The notes beneath the pieces are model-generated. The model had not been told where the DNA came from. It made no database searches and worked only from the letters and a program-made list of their open reading frames with translations. The position numbers and the translations under genes were made by a program. Of a DNA stretch of 64,000 bases, positions 7,567 through 13,332 are shown piece after piece (position 1 is the first letter of the stretch; each line of letters begins with the position of its first letter). The DNA comes from Halobacteriales archaeon YIM A00010. GTDB taxonomy: Archaea; Halobacteriota; Halobacteria; Halobacteriales; Haloarculaceae. The stretch covers positions 372,001 through 436,000 of the forward strand of contig JAKCFJ010000004.1 of NCBI GenBank assembly GCA_025041175.1, in the 5' to 3' direction.

Positions 7567-7968
7567 ATGCCCTCCGCTGGACCACGATTTCAACAGCCGG
7601 GATTCGTACCCCACTGGCCGAGCGTCACCCACTTCACGCCGAACGATCACCGCCACTTCGAGCTCGTCCGGTACAATGAGGAGACGAACAAGGATGATCA
7701 GATCCACTGTATGATCTTCAACTCTCGGCGCTCGGCCATTACTACGGCCCTTACCGAGGGAAGGCAGGTCGCCGTCGCTGGCCAGCTCTCGTTGTATCCA
7801 CCGCAAGGCAGTGGTTCGATCCTTGTCGACGAGGTCGCCTCGGTCGACGGAGACGGGGACGACGCACATCCGTTCGAGATCATTCGGGCGAACCGGCGCG
7901 TACAAATCGCGATCGCCACGGGGTTGCTGCTCGCAGCGCTCGCTGTTGTGGTGCTCCTGGTGCTGTGA
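7567..7968 (+). pseudogene. N-terminally truncated copy of the OB-fold/membrane-anchor protein
   Basis: From about residue 28 on (HFTPNDHRHFELV, DQIHCMIFNSRRSA, LTEGRQVAVAGQLSLYPPQG, PFEIIRANRRVQIAIA, then a terminal TM helix) it follows the 5965-6498 protein closely. The N-terminal about 75 residues, including the first OB strands, are missing or scrambled by frameshift: the frame at 7575-7620 reads PLDHDF, like QQHDY in the full copy. Whether the remaining 134 residues are expressed is unclear. Confidence 0.55.
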
Positions 7969-7992
7969 GCACGAACACCACGCAGAAACAGA

Positions 7993-8571
7993 TCAAAAGA
8001 GGCCGATCGTCCGAAGAACGCCGACAAGCGACGCGACGACCGCGAGCACACCGAGCGCAAACAGCCCGTTGTTCGCGACCCGGTTGTCGTACGAGAGTGG
8101 CGAAAACTGCAGGTACCACCGTGAAAACGGCAGCAAGGGCTGTAATCCACCCTTTGTGATCACGTCACCAAGGAGGTGAACGACGATCGCGGCTGCTCCG
8201 ATCCACATGCCCGCCGCCCCGAGCGTCGACGCATCGAGAGCAACGAGGCGAGCGGCCCACCACGACAGCCCGCTCCCGCCAGCACTAGCAGAGGTCGTGA
8301 ACAGGGCACCGACGATCGGCTCGACGGCGTACCGACTGATCGCCCAGCCGATCGCTCCGAAGACCGCCCCCGACAGCCCCACGGCCACGAGCGAGTGGCT
8401 CGTCTTGCGGTGCTCGAGCCACTCCACGCGCTGATCCTTGTCCGGTAACGGTTCGAGCCACCAGATCCCCAGAATGGCAAGGACGGCCAGAATCGGGCGT
8501 GAGAGCGCGAGCGTCTGGATGAGCCCCGCGATCGCGAGCAGCACAACGCCCTGGTGTCCTCGGCGTTTCAT
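7993..8571 (-). CDS. YdjM-like (DUF457) membrane-bound metal-dependent hydrolase
   Basis: 192 residues with four or five hydrophobic segments. The conserved polar motifs are HRKTSHSL after the first helices and HLLGDVITKGGLQPLLPFS later, the His/Asp ligands of the YdjM/DUF457 family of predicted membrane metal-dependent hydrolases. The start at 8571 gives a 4-nt ATGA overlap with the stop of the 79-aa gene and is preferred over an ATG 6 nt upstream. It closes the 13-gene operon. Substrate unknown. Confidence 0.8.
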   Translation of the reverse strand: MKRRGHQGVVLLAIAGLIQTLALSRPILAVLAILGIWWLEPLPDKDQRVEWLEHRKTSHSLVAVGLSGAVFGAIGWAISRYAVEPIVGALFTTSASAGGSGLSWWAARLVALDASTLGAAGMWIGAAAIVVHLLGDVITKGGLQPLLPFSRWYLQFSPLSYDNRVANNGLFALGVLAVVASLVGVLRTIGLF

Positions 8572-8807
8572 TCGCACCCCTCCACGTACACGCCCCGATC
8601 GACCTGCCGACGGAAGTCCTGCGGCCGGCGGGTCTCCACAACCCCACTCTCGACATTGACCAACCGGAGGTGGATTTCTATCCCTGTTGGCGTCGAGATG
8701 GGCTGTTCGCCCTCAACCGTCCAACAACTGCCGTCGGCGACTTTCTCGAAGATCTGGGTGTCGAGCTGCTCGCGTTCGGCGTCGGGTACTGGATGACGCT
8801 CAGTCAT
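8568..8807 (-). CDS. hypothetical protein, 79 aa
   Basis: It starts MTERHPVPDAEREQLDTQIF and contains a mixed strand region GIEIHLRLVNVESGVVETRR. There are few Cys and no domain I recognise. Both ends overlap neighbours by ATGA (8804-8807 and 8568-8571), so it is an integral part of the operon. Confidence 0.6.
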   Translation of the reverse strand: MTERHPVPDAEREQLDTQIFEKVADGSCWTVEGEQPISTPTGIEIHLRLVNVESGVVETRRPQDFRRQVDRGVYVEGCE

Positions 8808-8893
8808 CGCTTGGCACCCACTGGTCGAGGCTGTGGTTCTCCTCGCGGCGGGTGAGGCGTCTCTCCTTCAGACACCTTGACGCCGTCGGTCAT
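8804..8893 (-). CDS. very small ORF, 29 aa, linked by ATGA at both ends
   Basis: It starts MTDGVKVSEGETPHPP and is Pro/Arg rich with no hydrophobic or Cys motif. Its only support is position: the ATG overlaps the stop of the 8890 gene and its stop overlaps the next ATG, filling the single gap in an otherwise continuous operon. It could be a coupling leader rather than a functional peptide. Confidence 0.45.
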   Translation of the reverse strand: MTDGVKVSEGETPHPPRGEPQPRPVGAKR

Positions 8894-9261
8894 GGCAGGA
8901 CCTCGCGGAATGGCTCATCGCAGCTCGGACATCGCTTCGTTGCATCCATTTCCTCAGCTGTCCGATCGCACTCAGGACACACCCACTCGATGCGATCGTC
9001 CGCAACGTCATCGATTAAGAACTCCGCGAACTCCATCCCATCGAGCGAGTTCGCGAGAATCGTCCGCTGACGCACGGTTTCGACCGTGGTTTGATGTCCT
9101 GTCTCGGTCTCGTGATCGAGCCGAAACTGCTCGACAATCTCCCACGTTGATGGGTCATCCGTCCCAAGCGGTCCCCAGTCACACTCATCATCCAAGCATC
9201 GAGTGCCGATCACAAGCGCGCCGTCTTGGTGTATTGCGGCGGGCTCTCTATCACTCGGCAA
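8890..9261 (-). CDS. zinc-ribbon protein, 123 aa
   Basis: A C-terminal zinc ribbon (WVCPECDRTAEEMDATKRCP followed by SCDEPF) and an N-terminal CLDDEC pair flank an acidic helical middle (HETETGHQTTVETVRQRTIL). I chose the TTG at 9261 because it overlaps the previous stop by about 11 nt. In-frame GTG codons just downstream are alternatives. This is a typical haloarchaeal nucleic-acid-associated zinc protein by architecture; no family name is assigned. Confidence 0.6.
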   Translation of the reverse strand: MPSDREPAAIHQDGALVIGTRCLDDECDWGPLGTDDPSTWEIVEQFRLDHETETGHQTTVETVRQRTILANSLDGMEFAEFLIDDVADDRIEWVCPECDRTAEEMDATKRCPSCDEPFREVLP

Positions 9262-9484
9262 GTGCCCACACCTCCACCCCGTCGATTTTCGGCTCTGCGT
9301 GGTCAGCCCATTCGTCTGGTTCACAGTCCGGACACGACGGAACCCCATGCCCCTCGTCGATCAACTCCCACCACATCTCCCCCAGCAACATCGCATCGGA
9401 ACAGTCGGGGCACTCGACGATGATGTGGCCCTCGACCGTCGATTCGGTATACGGCGTGCTCTCCATCGTAGACTCCTCAGTCAT
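9251..9484 (-). CDS. two-knuckle zinc-ribbon protein, 77 aa
   Basis: It starts MTEESTMESTPYTES. Cys pairs CPDC (HIIVECPDCSDAMLLGE) and CPDC (GVPSCPDCEPDEW) about 28 residues apart make one zinc site. The start overlaps the previous stop by ATGACTGA. An in-frame upstream extension exists but would run antisense-like through the preceding gene. Confidence 0.65.
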   Translation of the reverse strand: MTEESTMESTPYTESTVEGHIIVECPDCSDAMLLGEMWWELIDEGHGVPSCPDCEPDEWADHAEPKIDGVEVWALAE

Positions 9485-9686
9485 CTCTGATCGCCTCCTC
9501 AAGACTCTCACGGAGCTCATTCGCCTGATCAACGTCCAACGTGACGATGTGCTGTGGCGATTCGAGTTTGAACGGGCCGTTCTCCCGCCGTCGAACGATA
9601 CGAACCTGCTTGCCATCACGGGATTTCGCTGCCACTTCTGCCGAGTAGACGATTCGGTTCATTGCCATCGTCTCTCTATCAGTCAT
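9477..9686 (-). CDS. small hypothetical protein, 69 aa
   Basis: Starts MTDRETMAMNRIVYSAEVAA. A basic strand segment (GKQVRIVRRRENGPFKLESP) is followed by HIVTLDVDQANELRESLEEA, a strand-helix ending like that of the 58-aa protein at 5280-5456. The basic patch could touch nucleic acid (inference). The start overlaps the preceding stop by ATGACTGA, and its stop does the same with the next gene. Confidence 0.6.
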   Translation of the reverse strand: MTDRETMAMNRIVYSAEVAAKSRDGKQVRIVRRRENGPFKLESPQHIVTLDVDQANELRESLEEAIRDD

Positions 9687-9879
9687 CGTCACCCACCGTG
9701 ATGTTCCGTACCTTCGTGTGGATCGATTCGACCACATCACGATCGTCTGTTGAATATTGCACTTCTTCTTTTCCAACCTCTCGCTTCATCATCTCTCAAA
9801 GGTACTCTGCCTCCTCTTGGGAGAGGTTCAACGGTGGAACGCGGTTCCTTTCCGTGTCAGATTCTGCGTTTTCAGTCAT
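9679..9879 (-). pseudogene. small helical protein interrupted by an in-frame TGA
   Basis: The frame from ATG 9879 reads MTENAESDTERNRVPPLNLS and QEEAEYL, then TGA at 9798-9796, then continues in frame EMMKREVGKEEVQYSTDDRD to a stop at 9681-9679. Both operon junctions (ATGACTGA) are preserved, so the gene was one 66-codon unit. A single CGA-to-TGA change would explain it (EEAEYL-R-EMMKREV reads naturally). The downstream half has its own ATGs. No selenocysteine system is expected in haloarchaea. Confidence 0.65.
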
Positions 9880-10018
9880 TGTTTCCCCAGAATCGGTCTG
9901 CACAGTCGCGTGAACAGAAGAACTCCCACGTTCCAACACGTCGACGTGGATTATCCCCCAGCGGATTGCCACACTGATCGCAATCGTGCGGAATAGCGCG
10001 TTCAGATGAGTCAGTCAT
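9872..10018 (-). CDS. FCS/MYM-like small zinc-finger protein, 48 aa
   Basis: It starts MTDSSERAIPHDCDQCGNPL and ends TWEFFCSRDCADRFWGNND. The CxxC followed by FCSxxC and F/W residues resembles treble-clef or FCS-type zinc fingers. It overlaps the 119-aa gene by ATGA and the next gene by 8 nt. Probably a protein- or DNA-binding finger; no partner is identified. Confidence 0.65.
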   Translation of the reverse strand: MTDSSERAIPHDCDQCGNPLGDNPRRRVGTWEFFCSRDCADRFWGNND

Positions 10019-10374
10019 CGCTGGTCACTCCTCCCGGCCTGCTCGATCGCATCGAACACCTGCTGGAGCGGGTCCTCACCCGGCTGTGGCGGCTCGGGGG
10101 TGAAGTGCTCGAACCCGATCTGTTCGAGCGCTTCGAGACTGTCCACAATGCCATCGGAGGGGGTGATGCGATAGTGAGGACCCGACCCGCCACAGGGCGA
10201 GACATCCATCACAAATGCATCCTCTGTGACGGCATCCACAAACACGCGACAGCTGTCCTGCTCACGAACTAGGTCGAGCAGCGGCTGGCCGCCGTCCCAG
10301 ACACCCATGTACGTTTCCCGCTCGATCGCCTCGTAGTCCGAGTGGGCCGATAGCACCTCTTGAAGGTCACTCAT
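10015..10374 (-). CDS. hypothetical protein, 119 aa
   Basis: It begins MSDLQEVLSAHSDYEAIERE. The middle has strands SCRVFVDAVTEDAFVMDVSP and HYRITPSDGIVDSLEAL, ending in a helix (QVFDAIEQAGR). No catalytic motif is recognised. The start at 10374 is fixed by the ATGA overlap with the zinc protein upstream. Confidence 0.6.
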   Translation of the reverse strand: MSDLQEVLSAHSDYEAIERETYMGVWDGGQPLLDLVREQDSCRVFVDAVTEDAFVMDVSPCGGSGPHYRITPSDGIVDSLEALEQIGFEHFTPEPPQPGEDPLQQVFDAIEQAGRSDQR

Positions 10375-10640
10375 CGTCCCACCCCATCGGAAACCGTCCA
10401 TTCTCGGGGCAGGTCGTCGATGTCGTCCGGCTCGCCACAGCTATCGCACATGGCGATCTCGTGCAGAGAACCGTCGTACATGACGATCGTATGTGTGGCT
10501 GGATTACCGCACTGATCGATGTCCTCTCGGGTCTCTCCGTCCCAATATTTGCATACGTCCTGCCCATCCGAGAGACCAGAATGAGCGCCGACGTATTCTG
10601 GCTCGACCTCAGGATCGACGGTAGGGATGGTTTCTGCCAT
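10371..10640 (-). CDS. zinc-binding hypothetical protein, 89 aa
   Basis: Starts MAETIPTVDPEVEPEYVGAH. Cys and His ligands are spread as CKYW, CGNPATH and CDSC, consistent with one or two zinc sites, in the style of haloarchaeal small treble-clef proteins. The start overlaps the upstream stop by 1 nt (TGATG). Confidence 0.6.
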   Translation of the reverse strand: MAETIPTVDPEVEPEYVGAHSGLSDGQDVCKYWDGETREDIDQCGNPATHTIVMYDGSLHEIAMCDSCGEPDDIDDLPREWTVSDGVGR

Positions 10641-10816
10641 CACAATCGCCTCTGGGCCTTCTTGCGGACCTCATCTTCGCGATGCGCAACCTCTCGGTTG
10701 TGACAGACGTGCATCAGCGCCCAATCTAAATCACTCCCCTTCGCCGATACCGCCGCTACGACCTCTGCGACGGCTTTATCCACGCGAGCGTCCTCCTCCG
10801 CGGAGCGGTTACTCAT
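10640..10816 (-). CDS. small helical protein, 58 aa
   Basis: Starts MSNRSAEEDARVDKAVAEVV and ends in a basic helix (HREDEVRKKAQRRL). One CxxN pair (VCHN) is too little for a zinc site. The start at 10816 is set by the ATGA overlap with the 33-aa membrane protein. Function unknown. Confidence 0.55.
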   Translation of the reverse strand: MSNRSAEEDARVDKAVAEVVAAVSAKGSDLDWALMHVCHNREVAHREDEVRKKAQRRL

Positions 10817-10914
10817 CTGTTCACCTCCTCCCGGGTAGCCATCTCGGTCCAGAGATAGAACAAGCCGACCGTCAGCACGAACAAAACGACCGTCTTGAGA
10901 CGCGAGACGGTCAT
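10813..10914 (-). CDS. 33-aa single-pass membrane protein
   Basis: MTVSRLKTVVLFVLTVGLFY is a basic-start hydrophobic helix, followed by a short polar tail (TEMATREEVNR). It is linked by ATGA to the regulator before and to the 58-aa gene after. The same order, regulator then tiny membrane protein, occurs at 5790-5453. Too short for most gene finders, yet both junctions support it. Confidence 0.55.
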   Translation of the reverse strand: MTVSRLKTVVLFVLTVGLFYLWTEMATREEVNR

Positions 10915-11168
10915 CCGTCCACCTCCTCCTGGTCGTCCTCGGCGGCGGTTGGCCACCACAGGACCGCTGCCCCGGCGTCGAATCGGTGCAGTAGGCCCTT
11001 GTTGTGCAGTTCACTGAGTTTGCGACGGGCGGTTTGCCTCGAGCAACCCGCGAAATCGGCAACCATACCCGCGGTCGCCACAGGCGTGGGCGACTCTCGG
11101 ACCGCACACATGATCACCTCGTGTGTGTACTCTTCCTCGAATCGACTAGGATGATCTTCATCCCCCAT
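10911..11168 (-). CDS. winged-helix regulator heading the minus-strand operon
   Basis: 85 residues. VIMCAVRESPTPVATAGMVA, DFAGCSRQTARRKLSELHNK and GLLHRFDAGAAVLWWP give a compact helix-turn-helix plus wing. The recognition helix is SRQTARRKLSELHNKG. It is first in a 13-gene operon and faces the plus-strand SWIM operon across 191 bp that contain two perfect 12-bp palindromes (11247-11270). It is the obvious candidate to repress or switch between both promoters (inference). Confidence 0.7.
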   Translation of the reverse strand: MGDEDHPSRFEEEYTHEVIMCAVRESPTPVATAGMVADFAGCSRQTARRKLSELHNKGLLHRFDAGAAVLWWPTAAEDDQEEVDG

Positions 11169-11239
11169 ATTACAATGTTATTTTGAACGAACTTAAGCCT
11201 TGTGGGGTATCCATTAATGGAATCACTGTAAGGGAAAGA

Positions 11240-11270
11240 TTTATAGTGATAGCTATCATACCATATGGTA
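11240..11270. promoter_or_regulatory. TATA-like element and two adjacent perfect palindromes
   Basis: TTTATAG at 11240-11246 resembles an archaeal box A. It is followed without gap by TGATAGCTATCA (11247-11258) and TACCATATGGTA (11259-11270), each a perfect 12-bp palindrome. They lie between the divergent operons, so two dimer sites for the adjacent winged-helix regulator are plausible. The ATG inside the second palindrome (11265) opens a frame different from the SWIM gene's and is not called. Confidence 0.55.
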
Positions 11271-11359
11271 GAGAAAGAAGGCGCTACAGGCGTAGTTCAA
11301 CGGAGAATTGCGCCCGGGTGGTACCAACACCCTGACGCGTTGACTTTCTCGACCGAACA

Positions 11360-11971
11360 ATGCAAACCAAGAAAGCCAATTCGATCTTGGCGAAGTGTAG
11401 TGAAGAGACCTTCGAGTTCAGCGAGCCGTGCACCATCAACGGCGACCGGCTCGTCTCGAACGTGCAGAACCACTCCCACGACGACGGGGAGGCACACATC
11501 TACCCCGTCTTTTTCGACGTGGCTCAGGACGGCCTGATCTTCGGCGCGCACGTCGCGGAATGCGGCTGCCCGGCGGATGAGTACCACGACGGCGCGTGTA
11601 AGCATCGAGAGGCTGCGAGCGAGTGCGCCGAACTGCTCGCTCGCGTGCTCTCGGTGACGAGCGCAGACGAGAGCGACAACGCCGACCACGAGCAGGAGAG
11701 CGCCGCCGTCGACGGCGAAAAAGAGCAAAGCGGGCGGACGACCATCGCAGACGGCGGGCGCGAGATCGGTGAATGGGCCAACCGCGGCGGAATGCCATGC
11801 CCACACCGGATGTCGGCCGCGATCGAACTCGTGCGACGGTGGGCGATCGAATACGACGAAGCCAAGGAGTTCCTCCGAGGCGTCGGGTTCCGCGAGGACG
11901 GCGGTGGGGAGCGGCTCGTCACCGACGGCGGCCAGCCGGTTGAGTACAAAGTGGAGGTGACCCACGCATGA
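11360..11971 (+). CDS. SWIM-type zinc-finger protein, first gene of plus-strand operon
   Basis: 203 residues. CGCPADEYHDGACKH matches the SWIM zinc-finger pattern CxC...CxH, preceded by a beta-rich N-terminus (FEFSEPCTINGDRLVSNVQN, YPVFFDVAQDG). The second half is acidic then helical (AAIELVRRWAIEYDEAKEFL). SWIM domains bind DNA or protein in transposase-like, helicase and recombination factors; no catalytic domain is attached here. Its stop overlaps the next gene's ATG by ATGA. Confidence 0.7.
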   Translation: MQTKKANSILAKCSEETFEFSEPCTINGDRLVSNVQNHSHDDGEAHIYPVFFDVAQDGLIFGAHVAECGCPADEYHDGACKHREAASECAELLARVLSVTSADESDNADHEQESAAVDGEKEQSGRTTIADGGREIGEWANRGGMPCPHRMSAAIELVRRWAIEYDEAKEFLRGVGFREDGGGERLVTDGGQPVEYKVEVTHA

Positions 11972-12123
11972 AATGCCAGTGTGGGAACCGCAACCTCCGT
12001 CTGAGAAGTCGGACATCGCTGCAGGGGATTACGATAGAGACGTACGTGTGTCCTCGGTGCGACAGCGAGGGCACACGCACCGAGAGCGACAGGGGAACCG
12101 AACTGAAGGGGTGTCTCAGATGA
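11968..12123 (+). CDS. small zinc-ribbon protein, 51 aa
   Basis: Starts MKCQCGNRNLRLRSRTSLQG, then ETYVCPRCDSEGTRT: a CxC pair and a CPRC pair 26 residues apart, one zinc ribbon. ATGA overlaps fix both start and end. Basic loop residues between the knuckles may contact nucleic acid (inference). Confidence 0.65.
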   Translation: MKCQCGNRNLRLRSRTSLQGITIETYVCPRCDSEGTRTESDRGTELKGCLR

Positions 12124-12458
12124 GCGCCGGACACGACCACGCCCTCGAAGCGGCACGAGAGCACTTCGAGCCGCTCACAGAGGTCTGGATCGCACAGGCA
12201 CGCTCGCCCGCTCGCTCCCGCGAGTGGCTCTATCTCGGCGAGCTGTCGGCCGTCGACGGCCACAACCGACGGCAGCACGACCGGGGAGAGCTGCGACGGA
12301 TCCCCGTCAAACCCCGATCAGCGGAGGCGCTGCGAGCGTGGATCAAGAGCGGCCCTGACGAACTCAACCGCGCGCTCGAGGGAGATCTCCCTGACGATCT
12401 TCACTGGTCGATCGAGGTGGAGGAACACTACCCAGCTGTTCCGGAGGTGGGACGATGA
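12120..12458 (+). CDS. hypothetical protein, 112 aa
   Basis: Starts MSAGHDHALEAAREHFEPLT, with WLYLGELSAVDGHNRRQHDR and later EALRAWIKSGPDELNRALEG. Mixed alpha/beta, no Cys, no known motif. Start set by ATGA overlap with the zinc-ribbon gene. Confidence 0.6.
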   Translation: MSAGHDHALEAAREHFEPLTEVWIAQARSPARSREWLYLGELSAVDGHNRRQHDRGELRRIPVKPRSAEALRAWIKSGPDELNRALEGDLPDDLHWSIEVEEHYPAVPEVGR

Positions 12459-12589
12459 GCTGTGGCTGCCCCGATCCGGCCATCGAGGAGGACTCTCGAC
12501 AAGTCAACGAAGACGAACGGCAGGTGACTCAGACGTGCATTCAGTGTGGGACGGTCGTAGAGAACACCATCGTGGAGGTGCGCCGATGA
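12455..12589 (+). CDS. small zinc-ribbon protein, 44 aa
   Basis: MSCGCPDPAIEEDSRQVNED then QTCIQCGTVVENTIVEV. CxC and CxxC knuckles form one zinc ribbon whose second half (CIQCGTVVE) resembles the TFIIB-type zinc ribbon (CxxCG.V.E), in miniature. Linked by ATGA on both sides. Confidence 0.6.
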   Translation: MSCGCPDPAIEEDSRQVNEDERQVTQTCIQCGTVVENTIVEVRR

Positions 12590-12726
12590 GCGATGAGGCC
12601 AAGGAGGTGCTGACCGACGACGGCCGGATCGTCGTCTACAGCACTGACGACGATGGAGAGGAACCGGCCGACACGGAGGAGTGGCTCGCGTCAGATACCA
12701 CGGTCTCTAGCGGTGATCAGCAATGA
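12586..12726 (+). CDS. small acidic protein, 46 aa
   Basis: MSDEAKEVLTDDGRIVVYST then a very acidic tail (DDDGEEPADTEEWLASDTTV). One short strand pair is likely. No motif. Supported by ATGA junctions on both sides. Confidence 0.5.
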   Translation: MSDEAKEVLTDDGRIVVYSTDDDGEEPADTEEWLASDTTVSSGDQQ

Positions 12727-12854
12727 ATCTCGGAGCGACGCGGCCCGATAACTGCGAGTGCTGGCGCATGCCGAGTGGACTAGTTTGTGATGCATGCACG
12801 GAGAAGGGCTTCAGCACGCCCGCCAACGTCGTCCAAAAATGGGTGCCCAAATGA
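12723..12854 (+). CDS. small Cys-rich protein, 43 aa
   Basis: MNLGATRPDNCECWRMPSGL then VCDACTEKGFSTPANVV: CxC and CxxC pairs 11 residues apart make a compact zinc site. Both ends overlap neighbours by ATGA. Confidence 0.55.
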   Translation: MNLGATRPDNCECWRMPSGLVCDACTEKGFSTPANVVQKWVPK

Positions 12855-13045
12855 CGCTGTGCTGTGAGCGCTGTGGGCGCACGTTTGAGAAACTTCGGCC
12901 ATGTGCTGGTGATCGTCTGGGCGGGCCTCTGTGTCGTCAGGATGGTGGAGATCACCGGTCATGTTTCTGGGGTTCGCATGAACTATCGAACTCACGGAAT
13001 CGCTCCGCCTCGGTCGTCGTCGAACGACGTTACTGCATGGACTGA
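12851..13045 (+). CDS. zinc-finger-like protein, 64 aa, end of the plus-strand operon
   Basis: It starts MTLCCERCGRTFEKLRPCAG, a CxxC finger followed by a GPLC...C pair. The start is fixed by ATGA. The C-terminal half (SHELSNSRNRSASVVVERRY) is low quality and another frame overlaps it, so the natural end may have been lost by recombination near 12990, just before the aspartoacylase-family fragment at 13119. Confidence 0.45.
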   Translation: MTLCCERCGRTFEKLRPCAGDRLGGPLCRQDGGDHRSCFWGSHELSNSRNRSASVVVERRYCMD

Positions 13046-13118
13046 CCCGTCCACCAACGACGACAGCCGTATTGCCGCGTTCAGGGGTTATATCACTTCT
13101 AGGTCCAAGGGCACTCGT

Positions 13119-13253
13119 ATGCATACCGTCGAGCGGATCACACTGGCCCGTCTTCCCTCCGGCATACCGATCGAGACGACCGTCCACACCTACGAAGGCA
13201 GAGACGACGGCGATGAGCCATTCGAGATCGTTGCCGGGCTGGATATCGAGTGA
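13119..13253 (+). pseudogene. N-terminal fragment of an aspartoacylase/succinylglutamate desuccinylase-family gene
   Basis: MHTVERITLARLPSGIPIET then TVHTYEG matches the opening of haloarchaeal M14-related AstE/AspA proteins as I know them (LASG...TTVHTYEG). The zinc-binding GxxHGDE segment that should follow is absent and a stop occurs after 44 residues. It appears to retain its own start but is cut off. Confidence 0.5.
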
Positions 13254-13332
13254 TCCGCTCATGCCGACATACCGATGAGTACTGCTGGTTCCTCCGAGTT
13301 TAAATCCCCATAAGGGGATAGCTCTAATCGAC

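Noticed and set aside
10640-11107. longer minus-strand version (155 aa) of the 58-aa protein
   Set aside because: The extension overlaps the membrane peptide and regulator in another frame; the ATGA-linked start at 10816 fits the operon.
11283-11345. tRNA-like stretch (GGCGTAGTTCAACGGAG)
   Set aside because: It resembles a D-arm/T-arm mixture, but no acceptor stem or T-loop pairs at the right distance.
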